Source: Chlamydia trachomatis
GTDB lineage: Bacteria > Chlamydiota > Chlamydiia > Chlamydiales > 2-12-FULL-49-11
Direction of reading: 5' to 3'
Assembly: GCA_945872565.1 (NCBI GenBank)
Contig: CAMBZN010000003.1
Span: forward strand, 41,341 to 105,340
Length of the DNA stretch: 64,000 nucleotides
Part shown: positions 27,473 through 35,974 of the stretch, piece after piece
Numbering within the stretch: position 1 is the stretch's first letter
Layout of the letters: every line of letters starts with the position of its first letter
Translations under genes and position numbers: made by a program
The notes under the pieces: model-generated
Databases searched by the model: none
The model's input: only the letters and a program-made list of their open reading frames with translations
Told to the model about the DNA's origin: nothing

Positions 27473-28651
27473 TTAGTTTAGAATTTCTGAGACAGTACCC
27501 GCTCCGATAGTTCTTCCACCTTCACGAATAGCAAAACGCATTCCAAGTTCCATAGCAACTGGGGAAATTAATTCGCCCAAAATTGTTACGTTGTCACCTG
27601 GCATAACCATTTCTGTTCCAGCTTCTAAAGTTACAGTTCCTGTTACGTCAGTTGTTCTTAAGTAGAACTGAGGTCTATACCCTGAGAAGAACGGCTTGTG
27701 ACGGCCACCCTCATCTTTAGTAAGGATGTAAACGCTACCTTTGAACTTAGAATGTGGAGCACAAGTTTTAGGAGCTGCAAGAACCATTCCTCTTTGAACG
27801 TCATCTTTACCAATTCCTCTTAGGAGAACTCCAACGTTCTCACCAGCTCTTGCTTCATCAAGAAGTTTATTAAACATCTCAAGTCCGATTGCAACAGCAT
27901 CTCTTGTGTTTTCAATACCAACAATTTCAATCTTATCGTTAACTCGGATAATCCCTCTTTCCACACGACCTGTTACAACAGTACCACGTCCTGCAATAGA
28001 GAACACGTCTTCAATTGGCATTAAGAATGGCTTGTCAACTTCCCTTACTGGTGTTGGAATTTTTTCATCAACAACTGACATTAACTCTTCAATTTTTTTC
28101 TCGTAGGCAGGATCTCCCTCTAAACCTTTTAGAGCAGAACCTCTTACAAACGCTGTATTCTCGTACCCTTGAGCTGTTAAAAGCTCATCAATTTCCATCT
28201 CTACAAGGTCAAGAAGCTCGTCATCATCCACTTGGTCAACTTTGTTAATAAATACAACAACAGAAGGAACCCCAACTTGTCTTGCAAGAAGAATGTGCTC
28301 TCTTGTTTGAGGCATAGCACCGTCGGTTGCTGCAACTACAAGAATCGCTCCATCCATTTGAGCAGCACCTGTAATCATGTTTTTAACATAGTCAGCGTGC
28401 CCCGGGCAGTCAACGTGTGCATAGTGTCTTGCGTCTGTTTCATACTCTACGTGAGATGAGTTAATGGTTATACCACGCGCTTTTTCTTCTGGTGCGTTAT
28501 CAATTTGCGCGTAATCTTTAAACGTTGCGCCACCCTTTTTTGACAAAACTTTTGTAATTGCCGCGGTAAGAGTTGTCTTGCCGTGGTCAACGTGTCCAAT
28601 AGTTCCGATATTTACGTGTGGTTTATCTCTTTTAAATTTTTCTTTTGCCAT
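27473..28651 (-). CDS. tuf: Elongation factor Tu
   Basis: 392 residues. The GTPase motifs are all present: [10 protein letters not shown] (P-loop), RGITIN (switch I), DCPGHADYV (G3), NKVDQVD (G4) and GSALKGLEG (G5); domains II and III follow normally ([19 protein letters not shown]). It delivers aminoacyl-tRNA to the ribosome. AGGACAAACACTA precedes the ATG. It is encoded alone between two tRNA genes, not in the str operon, as in Chlamydia. Confidence 0.99.
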   Translation of the reverse strand: MAKEKFKRDKPHVNIGTIGHVDHGKTTLTAAITKVLSKKGGATFKDYAQIDNAPEEKARGITINSSHVEYETDARHYAHVDCPGHADYVKNMITGAAQMDGAILVVAATDGAMPQTREHILLARQVGVPSVVVFINKVDQVDDDELLDLVEMEIDELLTAQGYENTAFVRGSALKGLEGDPAYEKKIEELMSVVDEKIPTPVREVDKPFLMPIEDVFSIAGRGTVVTGRVERGIIRVNDKIEIVGIENTRDAVAIGLEMFNKLLDEARAGENVGVLLRGIGKDDVQRGMVLAAPKTCAPHSKFKGSVYILTKDEGGRHKPFFSGYRPQFYLRTTDVTGTVTLEAGTEMVMPGDNVTILGELISPVAMELGMRFAIREGGRTIGAGTVSEILN

Positions 28652-28697
28652 TAGTGTTTGTCCTCCGAAAAGACCTTTCTTTTTGTTAATGTTTTTT

Positions 28698-28769
28698 TGC
28701 CCAGGACTGGAATCGAACCAACGACCTCTTGCTTACCATGCAAGTGCTCTACCGCTAAGCTACCTGGGC
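28698..28769 (-). tRNA. trnT: tRNA-Thr (GGT)
   Basis: A 72-base cloverleaf: acceptor GCCCAGG pairs with CCTGGGC, anticodon stem CTTGC/GCAAG around ATGGTAA (anticodon GGT), T-arm with GGTTCGATTCC, discriminator A; CCA not encoded. It is upstream of tuf on the same strand and may be co-transcribed with it. Confidence 0.97.
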
Positions 28770-28888
28770 GCCTTATTCTTTTCCTTTCCCTAACTCTCCA
28801 CGTTTTTGTGGGTTACTATATTTAAATTCTCGAATGTGGAGCAGTATACTCTACGAACTTAAAAAAGGCAATAATAAATCTTCTATTC

Positions 28889-29113
28889 CTACCTTTTTCC
28901 TCTATAGATAATCCTACCTTTGGTTAAATCATAAGATGACATCTCAATTTTTACATGATCCCCTACCAGCACTCTGATATTTCTCATTCTCATTTTTCCA
29001 CATAAATGAGCTTTTATTTCGATCCCATTATCTAACTTCACCACAAAAGTCATATTCGGAAGCAACTCCCTAACAACACCTTCTACTTCCAATACATCTT
29101 CTTTGTTTGCCAT
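28889..29113 (-). CDS. infA: Translation initiation factor IF-1
   Basis: 74 residues of a single S1/OB fold ([21 protein letters not shown], then [19 protein letters not shown] and KGRIIYR). It blocks the ribosomal A site during initiation. It lies first in the infA / tRNA-Thr / tuf stretch and is divergent from sufE, with about 108 bases of AT-rich promoter DNA between them. Confidence 0.98.
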   Translation of the reverse strand: MANKEDVLEVEGVVRELLPNMTFVVKLDNGIEIKAHLCGKMRMRNIRVLVGDHVKIEMSSYDLTKGRIIYRGKR

Positions 29114-29221
29114 ATTCTTATTTTTCCTAGTTTAAAAACGGTACGTATTAATGTTGCGATATAATAAATTAATAAGGTATTATACTCAATAGAAATTTCA
29201 TCCATTTTTAAAAAAACTCCT

Positions 29222-29626
29222 ATGCAAGAGAAAATAGACCTTATTAAAAAAATTTTTTCCACAGATAAGTCCGAAAAAGAAATTTACGAAGAAATCATTG
29301 AATTTGGAAAAAAATCGTCACTGTTCCCTCAAAACGAGTTAATCAAAACAAATCTTGTGCGTGGCTGTCAAAGCCTCCTTTATCTTACACACACTTTCGA
29401 AAACGAAAAAATATTTTTTTACATCCATTCTGACGCACTCATCTCCAAGGGTCTTGCGCAGCTGCTTGTCTTCATCTATTCTGCCCAAGAACCCAAACAA
29501 CTATTTACCGCCCCCCCTACTTTTTTAAAGGATTTAAAGGTGATAGAAAAAATTTCAATGAACAGACAGATTGGAATTAGCAATTTGTTTGATAGTATGT
29601 TAGTTTTGGCCTCAAAATATATTTAA
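29222..29626 (+). CDS. sufE: SufE-like cysteine desulfurase partner
   Basis: 134 residues of the SufE family. The persulfide-accepting cysteine is C49 in LVRGCQSLLYL, matching the VxGCQSxV signature; the C-terminal half has GISNLFDSMLVLASK. SufE takes sulfur from the cysteine desulfurase SufS and passes it to the SufBCD scaffold for Fe-S clusters. No suf gene is next to it. It is divergent from infA. Confidence 0.88.
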   Translation: MQEKIDLIKKIFSTDKSEKEIYEEIIEFGKKSSLFPQNELIKTNLVRGCQSLLYLTHTFENEKIFFYIHSDALISKGLAQLLVFIYSAQEPKQLFTAPPTFLKDLKVIEKISMNRQIGISNLFDSMLVLASKYI

Positions 29627-29916
29627 TAAGATACTGTACTTAAAGTGTTAATTTTAGGTTAGTTGCAAGCGCGCTTTTTTCGAACACAGAACCCTTCGCA
29701 CGTAACAATAAAAGTTGTGTAATCTACTCTTGTGTCGTATTTTGTAAAACCCTTGTTGTTAGTGGTTTAAATCGACCGACAGCTAACTTGGGCTCAAAAT
29801 TGTTGTTGCTAAATAGCTATGCCATTCAAGGTTAGACGGTTGCTTTATCGCATTTTTAAAAAAAGCTTGAAACATATAATAATAATAATTAAATTTTAAT
29901 ATCATATAGTATATAA
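29627..29916. other. Non-coding AT-rich leader region
   Basis: About 290 bases between sufE and the next gene. I see no gene, tRNA or clear terminator. The last 60 bases are almost pure A/T with several overlapping TATAAT-like hexamers (TATAATAAT, TATAGTATATAAT), so the promoter of the 29944 gene probably lies there. Confidence 0.5.
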
Positions 29917-29952
29917 TAATATCATAATAAAGAGGAAATTATTATGATATTA
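29917..29952 (+). promoter_or_regulatory. Perfect hairpin enclosing ribosome-binding site and start codon
   Basis: Two perfectly complementary 14-base arms (TAATATCATAATAA at 29917-29930 and TTATTATGATATTA at 29939-29952) flank the 8-base loop AGAGGAAA. The loop is the ribosome-binding site, and the ATG of the next gene (29944) lies inside the right arm. Folded mRNA would hide the start codon. All but two stem pairs are A-U, so it could melt at moderate temperature or be opened by a factor. Confidence 0.8.
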
Positions 29953-30939
29953 GATTTTAAGAACGATCTGGTCAAATACGAGAAGGATGCTATTGGAAAT
30001 TTTTGTGAACGGTGGGCAAATTTTAATCGATACAATACAACTTTTGAGCAAAGAGATGGAGTGATTAAAAAATGTCTCGATAACTGTGAAAGAACAAATA
30101 ATAGTAGGGTTGCAAAAATCATTTCCATTGTTATTTGTCCTTTAATTGGTATATTTACCCTTATCACTCTTTCGATTCGATTCGTTAATAGAAAAATCAT
30201 TTGTGCCGATTATCTAGATAATATTAAAGTGGGGCCGATACTTTTCGATCTTGCTAACAATAACATAACTGTTCCGGAGGCATTTTCAATGATTGAAAGT
30301 CTTCGTACGAACAAAACGCTCTATCATTTTGTTAGAAAAAGAATATTCGAATGGGCTCATCTCACAAAAGAGAGCTTCTGGCACACTCAGTATGGTATGG
30401 GAGATGAAGATATATCGGCTGCTAAACGACTACTAGAGCTGAGACAATACATAGATGGAAGGATACTAGCGCTAGACATAGTTGAATCAATTGCTCTTCT
30501 TAAAGCTAAAAAAGGTAGTTACAATGAATTAAGAGATGCTTACAGTTTAGTATATATGAATTTTTATAGAACTGAAGAGGACTTAGACCTGAGTTATACT
30601 CACAAATATTGTGAATTTGCTACAACTAGAATTCCAACCACAAGACCAACTGCTGATCAGCTTGAAGAGGCTGCCAGGCATTATTTACCTATCCTTAAAG
30701 AGAAGCATGGTTCTACTGAATGCATTCATTTTTTAGCGCAAGATGTATCAAAAGTGGCGACAGACGATTTCACTGCAGAAATAGAGTCTGTAGAATATGT
30801 CCCCGAGGTAAAGACTTGTCTAGAGCAAGTAGAGGAGCACTACCGGCGTAGGTATGATAGGCCGACTTCTTTGTATGTAACACCAAATCATTTACTTCAA
30901 ACAGCAGAAGTGGTTGTCAAAGGCGAAAGGGTCAACTAA
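29944..30939 (+). CDS. Membrane-anchored protein, unknown
   Basis: 331 residues. About 55 polar residues precede one hydrophobic helix (IISIVICPLIGIFTLITLSI, residues ~60-80); a ~240-residue charged, mostly helical domain follows. There is no signal peptide and no known motif. AGAGGA precedes the ATG inside a perfect hairpin, pointing to translational control. It lies just before three Inc-like genes on the same strand, so a role at the inclusion or host interface is possible but unproven. Confidence 0.65.
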   Translation: MILDFKNDLVKYEKDAIGNFCERWANFNRYNTTFEQRDGVIKKCLDNCERTNNSRVAKIISIVICPLIGIFTLITLSIRFVNRKIICADYLDNIKVGPILFDLANNNITVPEAFSMIESLRTNKTLYHFVRKRIFEWAHLTKESFWHTQYGMGDEDISAAKRLLELRQYIDGRILALDIVESIALLKAKKGSYNELRDAYSLVYMNFYRTEEDLDLSYTHKYCEFATTRIPTTRPTADQLEEAARHYLPILKEKHGSTECIHFLAQDVSKVATDDFTAEIESVEYVPEVKTCLEQVEEHYRRRYDRPTSLYVTPNHLLQTAEVVVKGERVN

Positions 30940-31167
30940 ATAACCTCATAAACCCTCTTTTATGGAACCCATTATATTGTTTTGCTTGTCTTGTCGTTTG
31001 ATCTAAAAAGCCGCTTATCATAAAAAGGGGTGCTGCTTTTATAATCTAATTTTATTTAGAGCGAAAGTATTTCAGTCCCGTGCGTTCCCAATTAAAAATA
31101 TATTTATTATTACAATTAATTTATTAAACCTTTATAATAGGTCTAATATACAAATCAAAGGACCTTT

Positions 31168-31944
31168 ATGAGTGAAGTTACAAATTACACACCTCCTCTT
31201 GTGATTGAAAATCGATTAGAATCCTTTACACGGAAATATAAGAGATTAACTACCGAAATTGATTTATCCACTTTGGCTATTATCGCTCTTCTCACCGTTG
31301 TTGTTGCTGCAATTGTGATAACACTTTTTGTTTTTCCAGTTCTTGTTTTAATTCCGATCGTTGCTGGAAGTGTCGGTTCGACACTGCTTTATCTATTGTG
31401 GATAAAAAAAATTGAAGATCATAGGGATGAATTAGATGTTTCAATACAAATAGAAAACGCCGCCATTTCCCGATTCCGAACCTTATCCAATGAGCTCCAG
31501 CATTCGAATAATCAAATCCAGCTTGCCCGCAGCGAAAAAGCAGGTCATGAGAATCTTGTAACATGTGTAAGTGAATCAATCTTCATTGCAAAAGAAAGGT
31601 TAAAAGAATCTAAATTGCATGAACTTGAAAAAACACGACTTGAGGCTTATATAGCCAACCAAGATAGTAAATTAATCGAGCTGCAAAATAAAATAGCAAC
31701 TCTTGATACTGAAATCTCTGAAGCACCTTCAGCTGATTCTAATGAGGTAACGTATCTAAAGGCGAAACTTCATGTTTTAACAGAGGAAAAGAAAAGATTA
31801 GAAAATTCAACCACTCAAAAGCATTTAAGAAATATCAAAATATCCAATCTAGAGCAGCAAATTGAAGGTATCAATAAAATTTTAGAAAGTCCAGCAAATT
31901 TGGTTTCAAAATTTGATAAATTGGTGGAAGAAGGAAAAATCTGA
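31168..31944 (+). CDS. Inc-like membrane protein, tandem paralogue 1
   Basis: 258 residues. A polar N-terminus of ~35 residues is followed by a paired hydrophobic segment (residues ~36-76: LAIIALLTVVVAAIVITLFV and PVLVLIPIVAGSVGSTLLYL) separated by a tight turn, the bilobed pattern typical of chlamydial inclusion-membrane proteins. The rest is a ~180-residue coiled coil (LSNELQHSNNQIQ, EKTRLEAYIANQDSKLIELQ). AAAGGACC precedes the ATG. It is paralogous to the next two genes in the membrane region and leader. The Inc assignment is by layout, not by a functional motif. Confidence 0.72.
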   Translation: MSEVTNYTPPLVIENRLESFTRKYKRLTTEIDLSTLAIIALLTVVVAAIVITLFVFPVLVLIPIVAGSVGSTLLYLLWIKKIEDHRDELDVSIQIENAAISRFRTLSNELQHSNNQIQLARSEKAGHENLVTCVSESIFIAKERLKESKLHELEKTRLEAYIANQDSKLIELQNKIATLDTEISEAPSADSNEVTYLKAKLHVLTEEKKRLENSTTQKHLRNIKISNLEQQIEGINKILESPANLVSKFDKLVEEGKI

Positions 31945-32179
31945 GGCTCGAATCGCTGAAACAACTAGATCCAGGACTAAATCAATCTTGTTTTATAATA
32001 TAATAAATATTTGTAAGTAGATTTAAATTTTTAATGTCATCCATTTTTTTGAAGCATTCTATTTTTATTTACTCACAATATAATTGATAGCACAAGATTA
32101 CACCTGAAAATATGTTTACGATTTTAATTAATCTACAAAACGATTATAATAGCTCTAATAAACAAATCAAAGGAGCTCT
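31940..32179 (+). repeat. ~240-bp intergenic direct repeat, copy 1
   Basis: Runs from the end of Inc-like gene 1 to the start of gene 2 and matches 32865-33103 nearly base for base (shared runs such as ACTAGATCCAGGACTAAATC and GTAAGTAGATTTAAATTT). It carries the promoter and leader; the final AACAAATCAAAGGAGCTCT also resembles the leader of gene 1. Confidence 0.93.
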
Positions 32180-32869
32180 ATGCCTCAAGCCGTAACCGCC
32201 CCCCCCCCTGTCATCCTAGAGCGATTGAATACCTCTAAAGAAAAATTAAAGAATTTAACTCTCAAAAATAATTTATTCTGTTTTGGTATCGCAGCTTTTG
32301 TCCTTGTTCTCATTGCTGCAATGCTAACAGCGCTTTTTATTTTTCCAATTCTTGCTATTATTCCGGTCGTTGCTGGAGCTCTCTCTCCTCTATTGCTTTT
32401 GTTGATGCAAAAAACCGTGATTGATAAGAGAGACTTAGATCGCTTTATACAGATAGAAAATAAAACCATTTTACTATTTAATACATTGAACGATGAAATC
32501 ATGGGCCAAGAATTAGACATCTCTAGCCCGGGCGCAGATTCAGCAAGCCTTGTGAATACACAGTCTACAGATATAATTGGCGGGGAGCAAAATGCAGAAC
32601 AGATTATTGATAACCAACTAACTCAGGTAAAAAAGAGGTTAGGAAGAATTTCAACTTGGTCTCCTAAATTAAAGTATATATGGGCAAAAATCAATGTTTT
32701 AATAACTGAAAGAAATCATTTAATAAGAACAGCACCTGAAAATAGGGATGAAATTTTTACCAAGACGATAGAATTACGATCGTTACAAATTACCAGAATC
32801 TTGAATATTTTAAATAATAAACATGTGGATACTGAATTTGGAATATTGGCATTAAAAAGGCTGATCTGA
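32180..32869 (+). CDS. Inc-like membrane protein, tandem paralogue 2
   Basis: 229 residues with the same plan as its neighbours: ~33 polar residues, a bilobed hydrophobic segment (FCFGIAAFVLVLIAAMLTAL, then IIPVVAGALSPLLLLL), then a soluble tail with moderate coiled-coil character. The tail has diverged from paralogue 1, whereas the membrane region and leader are conserved. AAAGGAGC precedes the ATG. A run of nine C's near 32206 codes for prolines near the N-terminus and is a possible slippage site. Confidence 0.7.
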   Translation: MPQAVTAPPPVILERLNTSKEKLKNLTLKNNLFCFGIAAFVLVLIAAMLTALFIFPILAIIPVVAGALSPLLLLLMQKTVIDKRDLDRFIQIENKTILLFNTLNDEIMGQELDISSPGADSASLVNTQSTDIIGGEQNAEQIIDNQLTQVKKRLGRISTWSPKLKYIWAKINVLITERNHLIRTAPENRDEIFTKTIELRSLQITRILNILNNKHVDTEFGILALKRLI

Positions 32870-33103
32870 GGATCGGATCGCTAAACAACTAGATCCAGGA
32901 CTAAATCAATCTTTTTTTATTATATAATAAATATTTGTAAGTAGATTTAAATTTTTAATATCATCCATTTTTTTGAAGCATTCTATTTTTATTTACTCAC
33001 AATATAATTGATGGCACACGATTGCACCTAAAAATATATTTACGATTTTAATTAATCTACAAAACGTTTAAAATAGCTTTAATAACCAGATCAAAGGAGC
33101 TTT
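32865..33103 (+). repeat. ~240-bp intergenic direct repeat, copy 2
   Basis: Second copy of the 31940-32179 spacer, lying between Inc-like genes 2 and 3. The high identity of non-coding DNA shows that the gene-plus-leader unit was duplicated recently or is kept similar by gene conversion. Confidence 0.93.
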
Positions 33104-33823
33104 ATGACTACAGCTGTAACTTACCACCCCCTTTGCTATCCCGATAAGCGACTAGCCACCTTTGAAAAGGAATTAACAGGAAAAAAAACTTTATATATTC
33201 TTTCTATTATCGCATTTGTCGCCGTTGTTATTGCTGCAATTGTGTTAACATCCATTTTTTCACCAACATTTGTTTTTATTGCTATCTTAGTTGGAAGTGC
33301 GAGCTTTCCTATACTTATTGGACTTGCGTTAGAAAAAATTCTCAATCAAATGAAAGAATTAAAGGCCGCAATCCGACGAGAAACATACATTAATCTTCAA
33401 TCCATGCTATCCCATGAAACTTCTCGTGAGCAGCGCAAAATCGATCATACGGCGGAGTCTGCACAAACCGATGAGGAGCAAGAGAGTGATCTTACTAAAG
33501 CCACTATTCATTTACACTCAAGGGTCCAACGCTTATCCTATGAAAGGAAAAGTTTAGAAACATCCGCTCCTAAGACTTTTGCTACCAAGATGAAAATGGT
33601 GAATCTAGGTCTAAGAATTTTATACATAGAAGAGGTCTTAAAAGACCCTACAGCTAAAATACCAACATTTAAGGCGATGTTTATACAAAACTTTAGGCAA
33701 TACACCCCCGATCAAATCAATCAAATGGTAGACGGAAAAATTCCTTATTGCACCTTTGTTCAAGGTGAGGAAAAATCTACGTGGTTATGGTCAGATGCAA
33801 AATCTAACACAAAGGTTGAGTGA
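33104..33823 (+). CDS. Inc-like membrane protein, tandem paralogue 3
   Basis: 239 residues: a polar N-terminus, a bilobed hydrophobic segment (YILSIIAFVAVVIAAIVLTS, FVFIAILVGSASFPILIGLA), and a soluble tail that differs from both neighbours and ends in a Trp/Lys-rich sequence. AAAGGAGC precedes the ATG. Conserved membrane part and leader with different tails suggests functional divergence after duplication. No partner can be inferred. Confidence 0.7.
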   Translation: MTTAVTYHPLCYPDKRLATFEKELTGKKTLYILSIIAFVAVVIAAIVLTSIFSPTFVFIAILVGSASFPILIGLALEKILNQMKELKAAIRRETYINLQSMLSHETSREQRKIDHTAESAQTDEEQESDLTKATIHLHSRVQRLSYERKSLETSAPKTFATKMKMVNLGLRILYIEEVLKDPTAKIPTFKAMFIQNFRQYTPDQINQMVDGKIPYCTFVQGEEKSTWLWSDAKSNTKVE

Positions 33824-33853
33824 AAATAAGGGATCTTGATCTAAAACTTAACC

Positions 33854-35098
33854 TTAAAATACCCATTTGAGTACCTGCGCTGTAATTATAGATAATGAGC
33901 AAAGAAACAAAAGTGTTAACATCGTCTTTCCTCCTATTAGTTTTAATTCGCTTTTATACCCTATAACATACCTACCCATCCATATAAGTAATACGGGGAT
34001 AACTCCATTTAAAATCGAATCTCCAAAGCCGCCTGTTACGTCAAGGGCGACAAGAAATATACCAGGAAATGTCATGGTGATGTAAAGAGTAGGAAGGACC
34101 ACAAGAAGCCCTAGGATGAGCTTTCCATTCCCCTTCTTTTCGATTTGAAATAGATCTGCTAAAAAGTCAAACAACCCCAGCCCGATCCCTAAATAAGATG
34201 TTGAGATCGCAAAGAAGGCAAAGTACTCTCCTAAAACTGCGATAACTCTTTTGTGTGCAAAAATTTTTAAGGAAGCAGTTGCTACCTGGCCATTTTCCAA
34301 AGCCTCTTTTAAACCATACTTTCCTTCGTTAGGAACTGTGCCCATCACAACAAAAATCCACAAAAGGTAAAAAATCAAGGCAAGGGTTGTACCCATAATT
34401 AATGTATATTTCAGCGATTTAGGGTCTTTGTCCACATATAGGGCAATGCTTGGTACAATCATCTGAAAGCTAAAAGAGGTAACCATCAATGGGATTACAG
34501 TATAAAATCCACTCCAGGAAGCTCTACCCAATAATGGGTACTGAATTCCTTCAAGGCCGAGTGATATCAATAAAATATAAGACAGAATCAAGCCTGCCAT
34601 CAAAATCATGTTAATCAACCCAACAACGCGCGCTCCAAAATAAAATACCGAACCAAAAAGTGCTGCATAGACAACTGCGCTAAGCAGAGGTGACAAAAAG
34701 ACGGAGAAAAGCCCCTCTGACATATAGCCAATTAATTGTGCGCCCCCAGCATTATAAGCTATTAATGAAGCGTACCCAATAAAGATGTACCACATCACCG
34801 CAATAGCCTCACCCCACCGGCCCAGTAGATGGCTAGTTATAGTAACAATATGTGCATTTTTCTCCTCCATCCAAAGAGATGCTTCTGCATACAAAAACGC
34901 TGTTAACGTCATAAAAAGCCATGAGGAGAGAAGAATCACAGCTGATGGGAAAAAGCCAAGACTACCTGCTTCCACAGGCACCCCTAAGATCCCCCCACCT
35001 ATGCACGCCCCACCAATTAGCAGGCTCGCGGATAAAACCTTATAAGAAAATATTTTCGATAACATCTCTTTCATAACAAAAAACCATATCATGTTCAT
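33854..35098 (-). CDS. tyrP: Aromatic amino-acid permease, TyrP family
   Basis: 414 residues with about 11 membrane helices. The first carries the family signature SASLLIGGACIGGGILGVPV. TyrP-type carriers import tyrosine or tryptophan with protons in the inner membrane, and chlamydiae often encode one or more. The given start is the furthest ATG; ATGs at codons 9 and 12 are equally possible since no strong ribosome-binding site is visible. It is convergent with the Inc-like cluster. Tryptophan transport is of interest because trpR lies 11 kb away. Confidence 0.9.
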   Translation of the reverse strand: MNMIWFFVMKEMLSKIFSYKVLSASLLIGGACIGGGILGVPVEAGSLGFFPSAVILLSSWLFMTLTAFLYAEASLWMEEKNAHIVTITSHLLGRWGEAIAVMWYIFIGYASLIAYNAGGAQLIGYMSEGLFSVFLSPLLSAVVYAALFGSVFYFGARVVGLINMILMAGLILSYILLISLGLEGIQYPLLGRASWSGFYTVIPLMVTSFSFQMIVPSIALYVDKDPKSLKYTLIMGTTLALIFYLLWIFVVMGTVPNEGKYGLKEALENGQVATASLKIFAHKRVIAVLGEYFAFFAISTSYLGIGLGLFDFLADLFQIEKKGNGKLILGLLVVLPTLYITMTFPGIFLVALDVTGGFGDSILNGVIPVLLIWMGRYVIGYKSELKLIGGKTMLTLLFLCSLSIITAQVLKWVF

Positions 35099-35127
35099 TC
35101 ATTGTTAGGAAACAGAAAAAGTTCAAA

Positions 35128-35958
35128 TTATCGTCGCTTAGGCTGAAAAACAAAAGTAACATCAGGAAGAGTACCGCTAATTTGTTTATATCCTACTTTT
35201 TTTAATCTTTTAATTACCCTCAGACATTCTCTTCGATTTTGATTTTCAACTGTCCACCCTAAATCAAAATCAACAGATAGATATTTTGGAAAAATGCGCT
35301 CTTCAATCATTTGATTGAGTACTTCACATTCTACACCTTCTATATCAATTTTCAGCAAATCAATATGATCATGCCCTAACTCTCTCATGATTGTGGCTAA
35401 TTTTTTTACTGGAGCTATAAATTTTTCTTCGCCTCCTCCACTATGCTCTGAGTGAATATAAGCCTGCTCTGAACTTGTATTAAAATGAAAGGTTATATTT
35501 CCGTCATTAATATACAATCCTACTGGATGAAAAATCAAATTCTCAACTTGCACACCGCTTTCATTAAGCATCTTCCAGTAGTCTACTTGATGATGATGAT
35601 TTGTCTCTAGGTCATCATTTGAGTGAAATTTAGCAATTCTTAAGGAACCCATTTTATAATCAGAAGGATGGTGTGTTCCATTTAAAACACCTTTCAATAA
35701 TTTAAAATGTTCAATAGCCACAGGGGTGGGATCAAATAAATGCACCTTACAACCTAAAGCTCCACTTAAACAAAAATCGTGTGCAATATCATCACAACAA
35801 CCTACACAATATACCACGCTATTTGAATCTAACCCATCAAGAGATTCAGGATAATAAAACCCACTCCAGTTAGAACCAAATTTTTTTAAGTTATTTATCT
35901 CTCCCGCTGATACATTTCTCGATGCAATTATAATTAATAGATACAAAACAAATCTCAT
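35128..35958 (-). CDS. FkbM-family methyltransferase with signal peptide
   Basis: 276 residues. A signal peptide (MRFVLYLLIIIASRNVSAG) precedes a FkbM-type SAM-dependent fold: VVYCVGCCDDIAHDF for the SAM loop region, LFDPTPVAIEHF for the acidic strand and the hallmark LLKIDIEGVECEVLNQMI. FkbM enzymes methylate hydroxyl groups of sugars or polyketides. A secreted version is odd, since SAM is cytosolic; it could be exported to the host by the bacterium or the leader may stay as an anchor. AAAGGAG precedes the ATG. Confidence 0.82.
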   Translation of the reverse strand: MRFVLYLLIIIASRNVSAGEINNLKKFGSNWSGFYYPESLDGLDSNSVVYCVGCCDDIAHDFCLSGALGCKVHLFDPTPVAIEHFKLLKGVLNGTHHPSDYKMGSLRIAKFHSNDDLETNHHHQVDYWKMLNESGVQVENLIFHPVGLYINDGNITFHFNTSSEQAYIHSEHSGGGEEKFIAPVKKLATIMRELGHDHIDLLKIDIEGVECEVLNQMIEERIFPKYLSVDFDLGWTVENQNRRECLRVIKRLKKVGYKQISGTLPDVTFVFQPKRR

Positions 35959-35974
35959 TTTAAACTCCTTTTTT

